From assembly GCA_001792895.1 (NCBI GenBank), contig MARA01000033.1, forward strand, positions 408,764-472,763: DNA of 64,000 nt. The letters are read 5' to 3'. The DNA is from Lentinus brumalis. Taxonomy: Eukaryota > Basidiomycota > Agaricomycetes > Polyporales > Polyporaceae. A program made the position numbers and the translations under genes. Under the pieces are notes generated by a model. That model saw only the letters and a list, made by a program, of their open reading frames with translations, did not search any database and was not told the origin of the DNA. Shown in pieces: positions 1-11,106 of the stretch (position 1 is the stretch's first letter; the number at the start of each line of letters is the position of its first letter).

Positions 1-29
1 CTTGCGAGCCTCTGGACAGCGAGGTGTCG

Positions 30-792
30 CTGGTCGTGGAGGTGGAGGAGCAGCGATGTTTGAGCGATGTTCTGGTGAACACGGGCGAGTCCCCACAGAT
101 GGGCGCTTCCACTTCGTCCTTCCTACCACCACTACCAACACCATCGAATACTGCTACCGTGCTCGGGGAACTCAGGAAACCCCATGAATACAAATCTCCT
201 CCTTGAATCCGCTCACTCTGTCTATCGGCATACTCGGTATGGCTGCCAAACTTCAAACACCATACACATCTTGCGCGTAGGGTCGCACTCGACAAGTATC
301 TGCGAGTCTATTCCGGCGACAAGAAGCTCACGGAAAAGAAGCTCTCGCTGTCTCTGGTCTACGCCCCGCCGGCACCTCTCGCGCACACACTCTTCCTCGA
401 CATGTCGTACGACCTCCAAGTGATCGCGAGGCGGAGTCCATGCACGCAGATCCCGATGTCACGGACCTCGTCCTGACTCTCGAGTTGCACGACTCGTTCA
501 GGCGCAACTTTTGGAATGTCCTGTTGACCCTGGTCCCTCCTGCTCGGCCTGCTTCCCATCGAATGGCGCTACTCCGGCCCGTCTGCGCTCCTCGAACATG
601 ATCAAATCATAGGCCTGACAGGGCTTGGGCGAGGACGTTTCGGAGTGAACAACCTATGTGAGGTGGAAGGCGGAGGGCTATCGGATGCCAAGTGAGTTGA
701 CGTTGAGGTACAGCGGGGCACGACTTGCGTTTGAGGTGCTGGTGATTGCTGGGTTAAAGGGTGTTCGGTGTGTGGTCGTCGGATCTTCCTGA
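30..792 (+). pseudogene. Degenerate type-1 F-box gene (F1)
   Basis: This is a relic of the F-box family whose intact member lies at 21349-23076. The 5' leader resembles the leaders of the copies at 9225 and 16236. At about 240 a decayed start (MAAKLQT-like) is followed almost at once by sequence matching the middle and C-terminal parts of the family (LDKYLRVYSGDKK near 288). The F-box itself is missing, so a large internal deletion has occurred. The 3' end is clear: positions 660-792 read RWKAEGYRMPSELTLRY and end CVVVGSS-stop, the family's last residues. The reading frame is broken in between. By the module order seen elsewhere, its DUF6535 partner would lie to the left of the window. Confidence 0.75.
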
Positions 793-1234
793 CCTTCGCT
801 CATACACAGACTATGTACTCTTGCATTAAAAAGTCCCGTTTCTCCGACATTGTATATGTATACAAAGCGTTGTGACTGCAGACCAAGAGTGTTCCGTGAA
901 GGCCGCCGCCGAGCGATGCGAAAGGTAAGTAAAGTGGCAAGTGTCATACGTATGTATTAGCGCGAGGCGCTGATTACTGTGCTTGTAAAATCGTAAGTAC
1001 CCCTCTCTCCGACTTCCAGCTAACCTCCGTCCGGAATTCCTTGCGAACATACACCACTCGTCGTACGAAGGCAAGTGACCCATCATTCCGCTCAGGATCA
1101 TACTGATTGCATGCCCGTGTAGTATCGTGTTCAGATCTACCTGTTGCACGACGTGAGCCAACAAGCGTTTTTATCTCGCGGACGCTAAACCTACCTACTT
1201 GGATTCCAGTCAATCGTAGTGTGACATTATCGTC
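793..1234. other. Intergenic stretch between F-box relic and F-box type 2
   Basis: No convincing gene is seen. It would hold the promoter and 5' leader of the gene starting at 1235. No clear TATA box was recognised. Confidence 0.4.
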
Positions 1235-2619
1235 ATGGATGCCTCTGCCACGGAGACACCAAAACTCGGGATCCGGTCGCCTCTGTCTCTCCTTCCGCTC
1301 GAGCTCGAATACGCCATCCTCGGTTGGCTCCAGGAAGACCAGCCTGCAATCGCCTCCTGTTCCCTTGTCTGCCGTCGCTGGCGGCCGATCGGCCAGTCAA
1401 TTCTATTCCATACGATGAAGTTCCAGAGATCCGGCGATACGAAAGTTCATCGTGTTTCGCGATTTCTCCAGTTCGTCCGCGCAAACCTGGACATCGCAGG
1501 GTACATCCACGCCCTCCATCTGAATGGTTTTTACAAGCTGTCGTTCGATACGCTCCGCATCGCTGTGGGGACAATGACACACCTGCACACCCTCAAACTA
1601 GCTCTCGTCACGCTTCAGTTCGACCCGGCTGACTCGGAAAGCTCCCACGTCGCACACCCCAGACCATCACTGAAGAAATTGGTGATCTCTTACTGCGATC
1701 CATCTCCCTCGTCCGACAACAATATCGCCAAGCTGCTTTCCGTCGTCTGCTTGTTCTCGGAAATCGGTCATCTCGCGGTCAAGGGCGACGACTGGGCCAC
1801 TATCTCGAACATCGACGGCTCCGTAGACCAGGCCCCGGTGGTGCGGTCCTTGAAGGTATACACTCGTCACGAAACATGCGTCTTTGCTATGCATAGGATG
1901 GTACGCGCCTCCGGCTCGCTGCGTGGACGGATATCGTATCTTGGCATTTCCGCTGGAACCATCGCCGCAGCGGTCGCACTGGCGGGCCTAGTCCGTGAGG
2001 CCGGGCCGCACCTGCGCACGCTCAAGCTTTCGTTGTTCTATGAGGATTGGGGCGACGTCTCCGTCAGCGGTGAGTGCAGATTGTTGCATCTGGAGTGCCC
2101 GGAGTCCAGGTACGAAGTATGCTAGAGCGTGGTCTGACAAGTTCTTTTCCAGACGTCTGCCATGCGCTGGACCTCAGTATGTGCACCGCCCTCCAAACTA
2201 TGCACCTGCACTTCACGGTCTACGGCGAAGAGATCTCTAGCATCCGCGCGACGGAGCGGGGTTGGCTTCCCTCCTGCTTCCGGGCAAGCGCGGATCTCCT
2301 TCGCGCGCACAAACGAGCGTTGCCTGCTCTGCGGACCGTACGTATCACCATCGACGCCGACCGTTCCGGGCCCTTGGCCCAGGACACTCTGATGCTGGCC
2401 GGGGAGGATGCGAGCGCTGCATGGCGGCCGCTGGAGGGTGCTCTCATGGAGATGAGGACGCTTGCACGAGTGGAGGTCATCGTCCGAGACTTCGGTTCAC
2501 GGCTTAACGACAAACCGCGCGCCATTGTTCGCAGCCTCGTGGAAGACGGCCTGTCGAGCTTGCTCGCCTCGCATGCTGGGACAGACGACTTCTTCCGCGT
2601 CGAGTGTCGTCATTACTAG
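1235..2619 (+). CDS. F-box protein, type 2 (intact, one intron)
   Basis: Two exons, 1235-2069 and 2153-2619, join in frame (phase 1) across an 83-nt GTGAGT...TTTCCAG intron, giving 433 residues. Residues about 14-55 (SLLPLELEYAILGWL, then CSLVCRRWRPIGQ) fit a fungal F-box-like motif, which in this superfamily binds Skp1 within SCF ubiquitin ligases. The rest looks like an irregular leucine-rich substrate-binding region (LHTLKLALVTL, LRTLKLSLFY). The substrate is unknown. It lies directly downstream of a type-1 F-box relic, as do the related copies at 17129-17582 and 27925-28884. It is the only intact type-2 copy here. Nothing indicates regulation. Confidence 0.8.
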
Positions 2620-3239
2620 GGGTGTCTCGGAAGCTGCGGCCGCGGGGCGGCCTGGGTATGGGCTCTTGCTGAAAAGGATTTCATGCTTCCAGATGCCGTC
2701 AGGAAGGTGAGTAGAACTCTTTCTCTGTTTGGAGTCTATTGTGACGCAAGCAATACATATGTACAGGACTAGTATATGGACTGCGAAGTGTCACAAGCTT
2801 GTACGAGCGACTCAGTACGAGGGGCTTCTGGGACCTTGTTTGCCATGGGAGAACACGGCGAGTGCACGACGTGTCGTGCTGGAGATATCTTACAAACCGT
2901 TGCGGTGTGCGTTCTGTTTGTCTCGGCGGCGGTGGGGGTTTGACGCAACGCGATAGTGGTTGCGGCTCTCTTCTCGCTAGAGCGCTTATCGAACATATAA
3001 TAAGAAGGGGAGGCGCCAATTGAACCCTGGTCTCTCCTTCTCGCCGACCACCAACAACCATTGCAACCATCTTCCGATGTGAGTTCCCTCTCGCTCAGCT
3101 CTCATACGGTCACTCAAGGCTTAGCTCAGTAGACATCGCTGTGCTGCTTGTCCCAGTTGAAGGTCGCGACGACGGACTACTTACACTGAGCCCAACCACC
3201 CAAACCACATTCACAATTCCCATTACCACATACAGAGCC
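2620..3239. other. Intergenic region upstream of the oxygenase gene
   Basis: Contains decayed sequence without a gene up to about 2990, then a TATA-like element and a pyrimidine-rich leader. A GTGAGT at about 3079 followed by a TTAG near 3123 suggests an intron in the 5' untranslated region. Confidence 0.4.
2995..3003 (+). promoter_or_regulatory. TATA-like box of the oxygenase gene
   Basis: ATATAATAA lies about 240 nt before the ATG at 3240 and is followed by a C/T-rich leader typical of fungal transcription starts. The distance fits if the leader carries the suspected intron near 3079-3123. Confidence 0.5.
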
Positions 3240-5020
3240 ATGCCTGAGTCGACAGCGACTTTGCAAAGCACGTCGCACACAAGTGCGGGTCTCAGGCGCA
3301 AACATTCTGAGGTCCAACCACCCTCACCGACCCTCGAACCCCAAGCTCCCCCGACCAAACGGCACCGTGGACGGACCGGACAGACCTCGGAGACTTCCGA
3401 GGATTCTTCTGCTGTGGCTGCTGATGTGAGATCTAATGGTGCAGCCACTCTATGCGCACTGTGTTGACGTTGTCTTCTCATAGATCCAGCCTTTCGAGTC
3501 TGAAGCGACCGGCGTTCCCGTAACGCAGGAGTTTCCTCCTGTGGCCTTGAAGCTCATATACGCTATCAAAGAGTCCACAAGCATCCCGTCCATAGGCTAT
3601 AGCCCCACGCAGCTCGATAAGGAGGCCAAAAACATGATGTCTTATGGACCACAGGGCCTCACGAAGGATCAAGTGGATACTGATTTGAAGCTAAGTAAGG
3701 CGGAGGCCGCAAGGGAGAAACATAACTCGGTGCGTACAAATGTTGTCCTTATGTATACAGCGTAACTCATGTGCCAGCGGCCATGTACAGGCAATCATCG
3801 CTAAGCTCTCGGACATCTACGCGCAGCACGTGCATAACAAGGCGTCCGGATACCTGGACAAGCCCTTCAAGCTGCAAATCACTCGGCCGACATGCAAGTT
3901 CGACGGAGAAATGGTCCCTCCCGCCGGGTTCCACAGGAAGGATTCTCCGAAGTTTGCGAAGGGGGAGAAGACAGCCATCTCAAAGCGCCTCCGGCAGTGG
4001 TACAAGGACGCTGACGTGTCGGGTTACGGCGACGTGCGGGAGCAAGTCACGAAGGTCGACGAGACTGTTCGCAAGGCTCGCGAGATCCCAGCGACGCAGT
4101 TTAGCGTGGAGCCCGAACTCTTGGAGCGCATTGCCAGGCTCTGGGACCAGCACTTCTACCCTAATCTTGGCATCCGCGTTGAACCCTACAAGATTCACCT
4201 CTACGGCCCCGGAGGCCGCTTCGGCGCGCACCGAGATACTCCCCAGAAGGACCTGATCGGGACTTTCCTGCTCGGCCTAGGCGACAGTTCCAGTGGCGGC
4301 GGCCTGGTGGTCGACGGCAAGGAGATGCCTGCGCATGTAGGCCACTGGTGTGCCTTCTATCCGGACGTCCCGCATCGCGTCGACGAAATATGGAACGGCC
4401 ACAGGGCGGTGGTCGCGTTTAAGATCTTCCGTACCGCCGGGACTGGCGCGGAGACGGAGATGACTACTCAAGTGCGTCAGGAAGCCACGGAGCTGATGAG
4501 CCAGATGCAGGCACCTTTCGGCATCATGCTCGAGCGCAAGTACTGTTTGGGCACCACGGAGCTCAGCGGGTTCGATGCGCTCCTCCTAAAGTCGGCCCTC
4601 ACCCTGCCCAACGTCGACGTCAAGCACTTCCCAGTCGTACTCAGAACGTATTCGTCGTTCGGATCCCACGACGAATATGATTGCACCAAAGATTTCGAAA
4701 TGTCCTGCAACACGGCCGTTGTCCCGTTCACTCGGGGTCATATCGAAAAGCTCTTCGAGGTCGACGGTAGAGGCATGCCCAGCCACACCGAGTGTGGGTG
4801 CCCGTGGTTGGAAGGGGTAAAGAAAGTACCCTTCTTTTCCCTAGAGCTTCCTCGCTCCCTGCACACCTGTTCTAAGGAGCAAGAGGAAACGTGCAACTAC
4901 ACCGGGAACGAGGCCCAGGCCTGGAGAGAAGACAGTGTATACTTGTCGTATGCCCTCCTTGTGCTACGGAAGGCGGACTCAGATGCTAAGGATCGCTCGA
5001 ACGGTACTGGAGGGAAGTAG
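3240..5020 (+). CDS. 2-oxoglutarate/Fe(II) oxygenase, prolyl 4-hydroxylase-like
   Basis: Three exons (3240-3425, 3484-3729, 3791-5020) give 553 residues. The start is the first ATG in frame with the conserved exons. An acceptor at 3761 is also in frame, but it would leave a 31-nt intron, so 3791 is preferred. Residues 291-293 are H-R-D, the H-x-D half of the Fe(II) facial triad. H339 (DVPH) supplies the distal histidine and R349 (NGHRAVV) probably binds 2-oxoglutarate. The first 60 residues are Ser/Pro/Thr-rich and probably disordered. No signal peptide is apparent, so a cytosolic or nuclear place is likely. Members hydroxylate protein or small-molecule substrates; the substrate here is unknown. 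It is single-copy in the window and looks unrelated to the surrounding array. Confidence 0.88.
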
Positions 5021-5285
5021 AAGTTATGTAATGCGGATAGCGTAGACAGAGGGTGTACTATAGCTATGTACGTACCTTTCCTGTCTCATCACTCAGTACT
5101 CCGTAATCGATAGCATTTGTCACGGTAAACATCTGGCGAGACAAGGCCAAATCCTCCCGGAGGGTAAGTACCAGATGAAAAGCCTGGTTAACGTGAAGAT
5201 CGTGTGAAGTCTGTGTCTGATGGGGTCTGTCTACCACTCGAATCAACGTGCTGTCACAAAGAATGAGGTCGCAGCGATAGCCTAC
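5021..5285. other. Gene-free spacer between convergent genes
   Basis: The 3' ends of the oxygenase and of DUF6535 copy A face each other here. No open frame or repeat of note is seen. Confidence 0.4.
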
Positions 5286-7813
5286 TCATAGGGAACACTG
5301 ACCAACAACTGCCTTCAGCTCTGCCAACTGAGAGTCTATGCGGTCCAGCCCCGAGGACCACACAAACCCTATACTGGCATCTACACGGTCTGGATATGCG
5401 CGCTGTACGGCGGACCATGCGAGCTCAATGGTAGAGACAAGCTCTCCGGATACCAGCGCACGACCACTTGGCATTGAGCACAACGTTATAAGCGGCTTGA
5501 TGATCATCTTGATGCAGTACGATGCAATATGGGGGAACGCGAGGATCGCCGCAGCATCTGTAGACTTTGTGACACAGCCCTTGTGCAGCCCGGTCCACTG
5601 CAGACCACGCAACCAATCATCTACGCGGGTGAGCTCTTGCTGACCCCATGCAAGGATTGCATCAGTCTGCAATGACGTGAGCCGCGATTGGCCGGATATC
5701 GTCGCACGCAGGATGTGCAGAAGCACGGAGATCGCCTTCGTTGTATCTCTGTACGACACCCACCCCTGAGACGGGTTCCACGCAGCCATGATTGCCTCGT
5801 ACATGGCTTTAGCTGATGATCCAGATGTAAGTCAGTTGTGCCCGCAAACATATCACATAGATACGCACCGTGAGCTAGGGTATCGTACGTGTGGCGAGCT
5901 CCTTGCTTGTCGTACATCGACTTGAGAGTCTTGCGTGCAAGGCCGAATGCAAGGCGGTAGTCACGGTCCTCCACAGCGTATTGACAAAGGGTTTTGCACG
6001 CGAGCTCCGCCAACTTCTCGGATGACTCGTTGCCGATGAAATAGTGACGGAAGACGATTTTCGCATCGTTGAGCCACCAGTCGGCACCCCTGTCGGAACG
6101 TGCAAGCATATATCGGATACCATATGTTGCGCATAAAGGTAACGTGTTCCCGTCCTCCAACAGGAGGCGATCCGGAAGATGCCAGTGTCCCCATTCCGCC
6201 TCCATGAAGTCGAGTATGTCTCGGAAGCATTGAGGAACTTGCTCGGGGGGCAAGTCGGAGAAGATGACCGGCATAGAGGCCAGAAACTTCTTATCCGCGG
6301 TGGTGGAGTACGCGGTCGTGACAATGGCACGATTGAGATCGCCATGATACAGATAGATCTCGTTCTGGTCCCGGCCACGCCATGTAGGCATATTATCGTA
6401 GGCATGGTATGCAAATACAGCCAGTCGCTCAATCTGGGCACGATAGTGGATCATCGTTGCCCAGTCCAACCACATTGAGCACCGGTAGATCACCTTGCAG
6501 GCGGCACGAATCACCCGCATCACCTCGTTCCTGGTGACTCTGAGCATGGCGTAGATGGCGAAAGATGCCGCCGACCGGTAAGAGCAGTCGCTCTTGAAAA
6601 CCGGTAGGAGGGTAAAGCCGATGACAAAGGTGAAGACGAGAGCGACTAAGACCGACGTGATGGCAGCCACGATATGATGCAGTGTCCAAAGGAGAACCAG
6701 AAGCCCCGCGAGGAAGAGCACGGAAGCGAGCTGTAGCAGTATGGGGAGAACGACGACTACCGTCCCGACGTGCCACTTCAGCAGCCCATTATAACGGTAC
6801 TGCCGCAGTCGCGCGCTCTCGGGGTGGTTCCTCCAATCATCGCTTCGTAGATCCACTGCTTGACGAAGAGGGCCAGTAACGCTGCGGCGAAACTGAACAC
6901 CAGGCTGGAGAACCACAACGAATTCAGCCAGACGGCGGACGCGGGGGGTTGGAATGACGCCGGAGCAAGGTCGACAGGCCTAGGGATATGGGTGGCGTTC
7001 AGGAAGGGAGGAGTCAAGGTGTAACCATTGAGTTGTGCGGATATCTGCTTCAGTACCGCGAGCGTTGGATCTGACGGCTCCGGCTGGAGCAGATGGTAAG
7101 ACTCTACGTTGAATGCGGTAAGCACAGCCGAAGAAACACCGGCCTGTAGTTCCATGAGTCGGGACTCGGGGTTGGTCTTCAAGTCAGATGGCACTCACAT
7201 AGATGAGCAGAGAGTCCATTTCCTCCTTCCATCGACCGAGGAGCTGGTCATAAAACGTCTTCACAGCTTCTACAGCCTCCGACCAAACCTTCTGCTTCTG
7301 TTCGGCAGTGAACTCCTTTGAGAGTTCCTCATGAATAGTCTGGAAATCAATATAAGTTGGAGTTGTTACTACTTGCAGATCGCGGACGGCGGGGTGGGCA
7401 TCCGTCTACCCACCGCCTCTCAGAACCAACGTCCAATGCAGAGACGACGTCGACCATAACAGCGTGTTCCGGCGCGGTCGGCACAGTCCCTTCGGGACTC
7501 GATGTCGACAAGGCGTTTGAGATAGGACTCGGAGAGCGCGTATGATTGTTTGGGGGCTCCGCAGGAAACAAGAGGACAACAAGCGGGACTAGGATTCATA
7601 CTCACCTCGGGACTGGGAAAGCTCCACGTCGTGAAGTCGGGTTTGATATCCGTATCGTCCTTTTCATCCGGGCACTGGTCATGCGTCGTCAACAGAAGTC
7701 TGCAGCACGCGGAGACTACTCACAATATGGGCAATGTCGGTTCTCATGTTGCCGTCTCCAACCTCCCCATTTATATCAGTATTGAGACTCGTATATGCAT
7801 CAGATGGAGCCAT
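5286..7813 (-). pseudogene. DUF6535 membrane protein, copy A (one-base frameshift)
   Basis: All five exons can be traced: 7813-7724, 7674-7606, 7339-7199, 7143-5869 and 5812-5286. The start reads MAPSDAYTS, matching copy C. The DUF6535 region is well kept, with the VSSAVLTAFNVESYHLLQ segment, then SLWFSSLVFSFAAALLALFV and two further membrane helices. Near 6820-6825 the alignment with copy B (GGAACCTCCCGTGAGAG against GGAACCACCCCGAGAG) lacks one base, so the frame opened at exon 1 ends soon after WIYEAMIGG. Everything after it stays open in the shifted frame. This is either a very young pseudogene or an assembly error. The exon-2 acceptor has moved five bases upstream, adding Cys-Pro. Function of the family is unknown. 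Confidence 0.85.
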
Positions 7814-7935
7814 GGTGCCGTCTGTCGAATGCGGATGTCTTGCGGCTGCCAAAGTTGCAGTCGAGCTGGTCGATGCGAAGAAGGCCGATCATGTTCGAGT
7901 TGTAACCCATATATACATATGTATGTGCGTTCTGC

Positions 7936-7955
7936 GAGGCAGTACTAATCCTGTG
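7936..7955 (-). promoter_or_regulatory. Shared upstream element of DUF6535 genes (copy A)
   Basis: On the minus strand this reads CACAGGATTAGTACTGCCTC, about 120 nt before the start of copy A. The same 20 bases occur before copies C and F, with one mismatch before B and with internal deletions before D and E. An ATATGTATATA stretch follows it toward the gene and may be the TATA region. Confidence 0.6.
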
Positions 7956-8019
7956 CCACTGCCGTGAGCGCACCGCGCGTGAGAGAGATGTTTTCGGAAT
8001 TACGAACTTCGCAGACCCT

Positions 8020-8990
8020 ACTACCTGAGCCGGAAAGACGCTTCTGCAGTTCGATGTGTTCGCCGATGCTCGTCTGCTACCCTTATCATTCCCAGCTGTG
8101 ATCGTCTCCTCACGGTCGAATCCTCGTTATCAGCGTGAGGGCAGCAAGGAAAGAGAACCTTTCTCCAGGTAAGGAGGAAAAGGGACGCACGCCATAGAGG
8201 ATTCTTCGCACTCGGGACGAGGCTATGCAAGCGCGTGCGGCGCCGAGCTCTACCCTGTGTGGCACGGCGCAGATCGACGATATTGACGACGTTCTTTCTT
8301 GTGCCAGAATAAGGGCTTGCATCCAGTTGATCTTGACGCGTAGACTTGTACACATTGGCGGACACGAACGAAGTCAGAGCCGGAATCCGGGCAAGCAGAC
8401 AGAAGCTGCAAGACCACCCTGAAGAGGATCAGCCGCACGATTCACGATGGTGCGAAGGGCACAGCTCGACAGGGCAAACTGCAGCGACAGTTGTGGGAAG
8501 GCGACAGAACACATGGGTGACGTTAGGAGGGTTCATGTGGTTTATGAGCTCGAAGGACGTAATACATACCTTCCGAAGCAATGTCATTCCGCATGAGAGA
8601 AGCAGCCTCCACGTCGCACGAGTCCTTCGTGCGACTCTGCTTGGCGCATCAGGCGAGAGTCGAGACAACCTTGTAGGCTTCGCCGAATAGAGCTGGGTAG
8701 ACAGGTCCGCCCAGGAGTGCAAGAGGGACGAGCAAGAGTCGTCCGTGGAGCTTCAAGTATTTAATTTTACGATGCTGCAGCATAACCATCATCAGTATAG
8801 AGACTCTCGCAGAGGCCCAGGAGTGTACCCACGAGAAAGAGACGGGCTAGGAGCCTGCTTGTGAGGCGGGAGACAACCTCTTGCGGGCAAGTGTCGAGCA
8901 AGCTATCTTGAGTCGATCCGAGTGCGAGAGGATCGCGAGCGGGACCGGAACGTGTCCCCTGAACGATGTCAAGACCAAGTTTGACAAAGA
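8020..8990 (-). pseudogene. Block X relic, module A
   Basis: The stretch between DUF6535 copy A and the F-box relic at 9225 aligns with stretches in the same place in every module. Landmarks on the minus strand are TCTGCGAGAGTCTCTATACTGATGATGG (around 8770-8820, shortened here as GAGAGTCTCTA), a segment reading GRLLLVPLALLGG (about 8717-8757) and a later segment reading SANVYKSTRQD. Stops interrupt it, for example after VVSTLA. The hydrophobic GRLLLVPLALL stretch suggests the parent encoded a membrane or secreted protein. I do not recognise the family. Confidence 0.5.
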
Positions 8991-9224
8991 GAAGTGGCGG
9001 AAGGTGAGGAGAGTGAGTCGGTCGTGGAGGTTCTGGTGCAGGTCCGAGTCGATGTCGACCGCGAGTCCGCCACAACGAGGCGCTTGCACTTCTTCCTCCT
9101 ACCACCAGCTACCACCACAGACCACCACCACCTCCTCCTCCGAATACCTCTATATTGTACTCGGCGAGACAAACACTTCGTCTACCGTGTGCTCTCTCAC
9201 CCTCCGACTATCTGATTCACCGGA

Positions 9225-10816
9225 ATGACTGCCGGACTTCAAGCAGCCTGTGATGGAAGAAACATCCTCAACATCAGCGACCTCCCAACGGAGCTCCTCA
9301 TCAACATACTCTCGCGAGTCTCCTCGGACACTCCTGGGCAGATGGTTGAACTTGGGACTGTCTGTCGCGCCTGGTACGCCGTCAAAAACTACTCATCGGC
9401 CTTCTGGGCGAAGGTCGTCTCCAGCAAATGGCTTTTCTCCTCCCTGTCCGTCATCTCCTCCGATGCTCTCCGCACACGCTTCCTTGAAACCTACGCCAGT
9501 GCACTGAAGAAGTCGCTGCCATTCTACTTCGCCGTCTCCCTCGATATCTCGCAGTTCGTCGAGGGCGCCTCAAAGAGCAGTTTGCTATGGACGCTCGCCC
9601 CGCACTCGGAACGCCTGGGTTCTCTCTCGCTCGTCATACCCTCCGAATGCGACCTGCAACAGCTCTACGACTTCGAGCCTGAATCTTCGCGCCCTGGAAG
9701 AGCTCTCTTCGGCCACACCGCCGCCGACATTCTTGAATGCCACGGACCCAGTCATGGTACTCAGTATTACTTCCCGTCCCGGAGGACTTACAGTACAGGC
9801 AGCTCCCCTCGTCTGCTCTCCCGCGCCTCCACACTCTGCGCGTCACTGGCTTCCTCTTCGGCCCCTGGCTCGCCCGCCCAACCCTCAAGCACTTGTACCT
9901 CGTTGCGACCGACGCCGCAGCGCGCATCAATGACCGCGTGCGTACAGGCGGCCTGCTCGTGGGCGGCCTGCAGGGTTGCCTGGCTCTCGAGACCCTGGAG
10001 GTGGACAAGATGCTCCCCGTCTGGTCGATGTCGTACGAGGTGCCCGTCATGGACGCGTGGCCGCACTCGCACGCCCTGCAGAAGCTCCGCAGTTGCACCG
10101 TTCGCGACGAACCCGAGTTGGCCATCAAGTTCGCAAATGCCTTTACAACGCACCGTTGCCTACTAGTGCAACGCTCGACGTGACGCTCGTCCCGCCCCAG
10201 AGCCATACGGCGTCAGCAGGGGCCGGCGTGTCCTTGCCGCATACACTCCTGAACGACCAGGAAATCTCGTTCTTCACGGAGCATTTCTGCGCCCTCGCCT
10301 TCCGCCGCGGCGATGGGAATCTGGAGCCAATCCGCATGGAGCTGGACACGGCGCTGCGGGTGTACTCGGGCAACATGAAGCGGCTCGAGCTCAAGTTCAC
10401 GCCCGAGCTCCTCGCGCAATTCAGGAAGGCAGTTCTTCCGGTTCTTTGGACACGCGCGGAGGCTGGAGGCCCGTGCGCGCGGCGCGCTCGCCCTGTTTCG
10501 GTTTCTGAGCGGCAAGCCGGAGGGCTGGAGTGCGGATCAGCGTCTCAGCTTCCTGGTCGCGCCGTGTTCACTCTCTGCTGAGGAGTTCGTGGAGGCGTTC
10601 ACCCTCGTGGGTGTGGACTTTCGGACGCAGGAATCGGACTAGGGGGAGATCGCGCGGATGGTTGTGGATGCGCTTGTGAGGCGGAAGGCAAAGGGGTGAC
10701 AGGTGCCGAGGGAGGTGACTTTGAGATATCGTGGGGCGCGGCGGCCCGGGTTTGAGGAGCGTGTAAGCGATGGACTTGAGAGCGTCGTTCGGTGTGTTGT
10801 CATTGACTCGTCGTGA
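9225..10816 (+). pseudogene. Type-1 F-box gene, broken (F2)
   Basis: It opens with MTAGLQAAC and an F-box (NISDLPTELLINILSRVSSD, then CRAWYAV), colinear with the intact gene at 21349-23076. The frame changes near 9673 (just after QQLYDF) and again near 9785. About 70 codons matching YGLTFPETL through WWQLFFRFF in the intact copy are deleted near 10430, with another frame change. A TAG at about 10640 (after RTQESD) and a TGA at about 10697 follow before the family C-terminus ends at 10816. It is divergently paired with DUF6535 copy A. Only an F-box-bearing fragment of about 150 residues could still be made. Confidence 0.85.
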
Positions 10817-11106
10817 GCTCCGCATCTCTGAGAATAGACAAACTTTCGAACCTGCCCGAGACGTTCGCAGCCGCCTCCTTCCCGCTTGAAGTTCGACTTG
10901 GTAGATGTGTTTCGTTATGATCACTTACCCAACATATGTGTCATCTTCCGGTATCCAGTTGTCTTTGCACCAAGCTCGGAAGGTCAGTCCGGATGATTGA
11001 TGTACTCGTACGTCTGCTTCAGGTAACACACTGTTCAAGTCGCCTATGTACATGGGCGCGTCCTGCCTTGTTCAAAAGCGCAGAACGTCGGGAGAAGGAC
11101 CGTCGT
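10817..11106. other. Spacer between F-box relic F2 and DUF6535 copy B
   Basis: The 3' ends of two genes converge here. No open frame, repeat or RNA gene was recognised. Confidence 0.4.
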
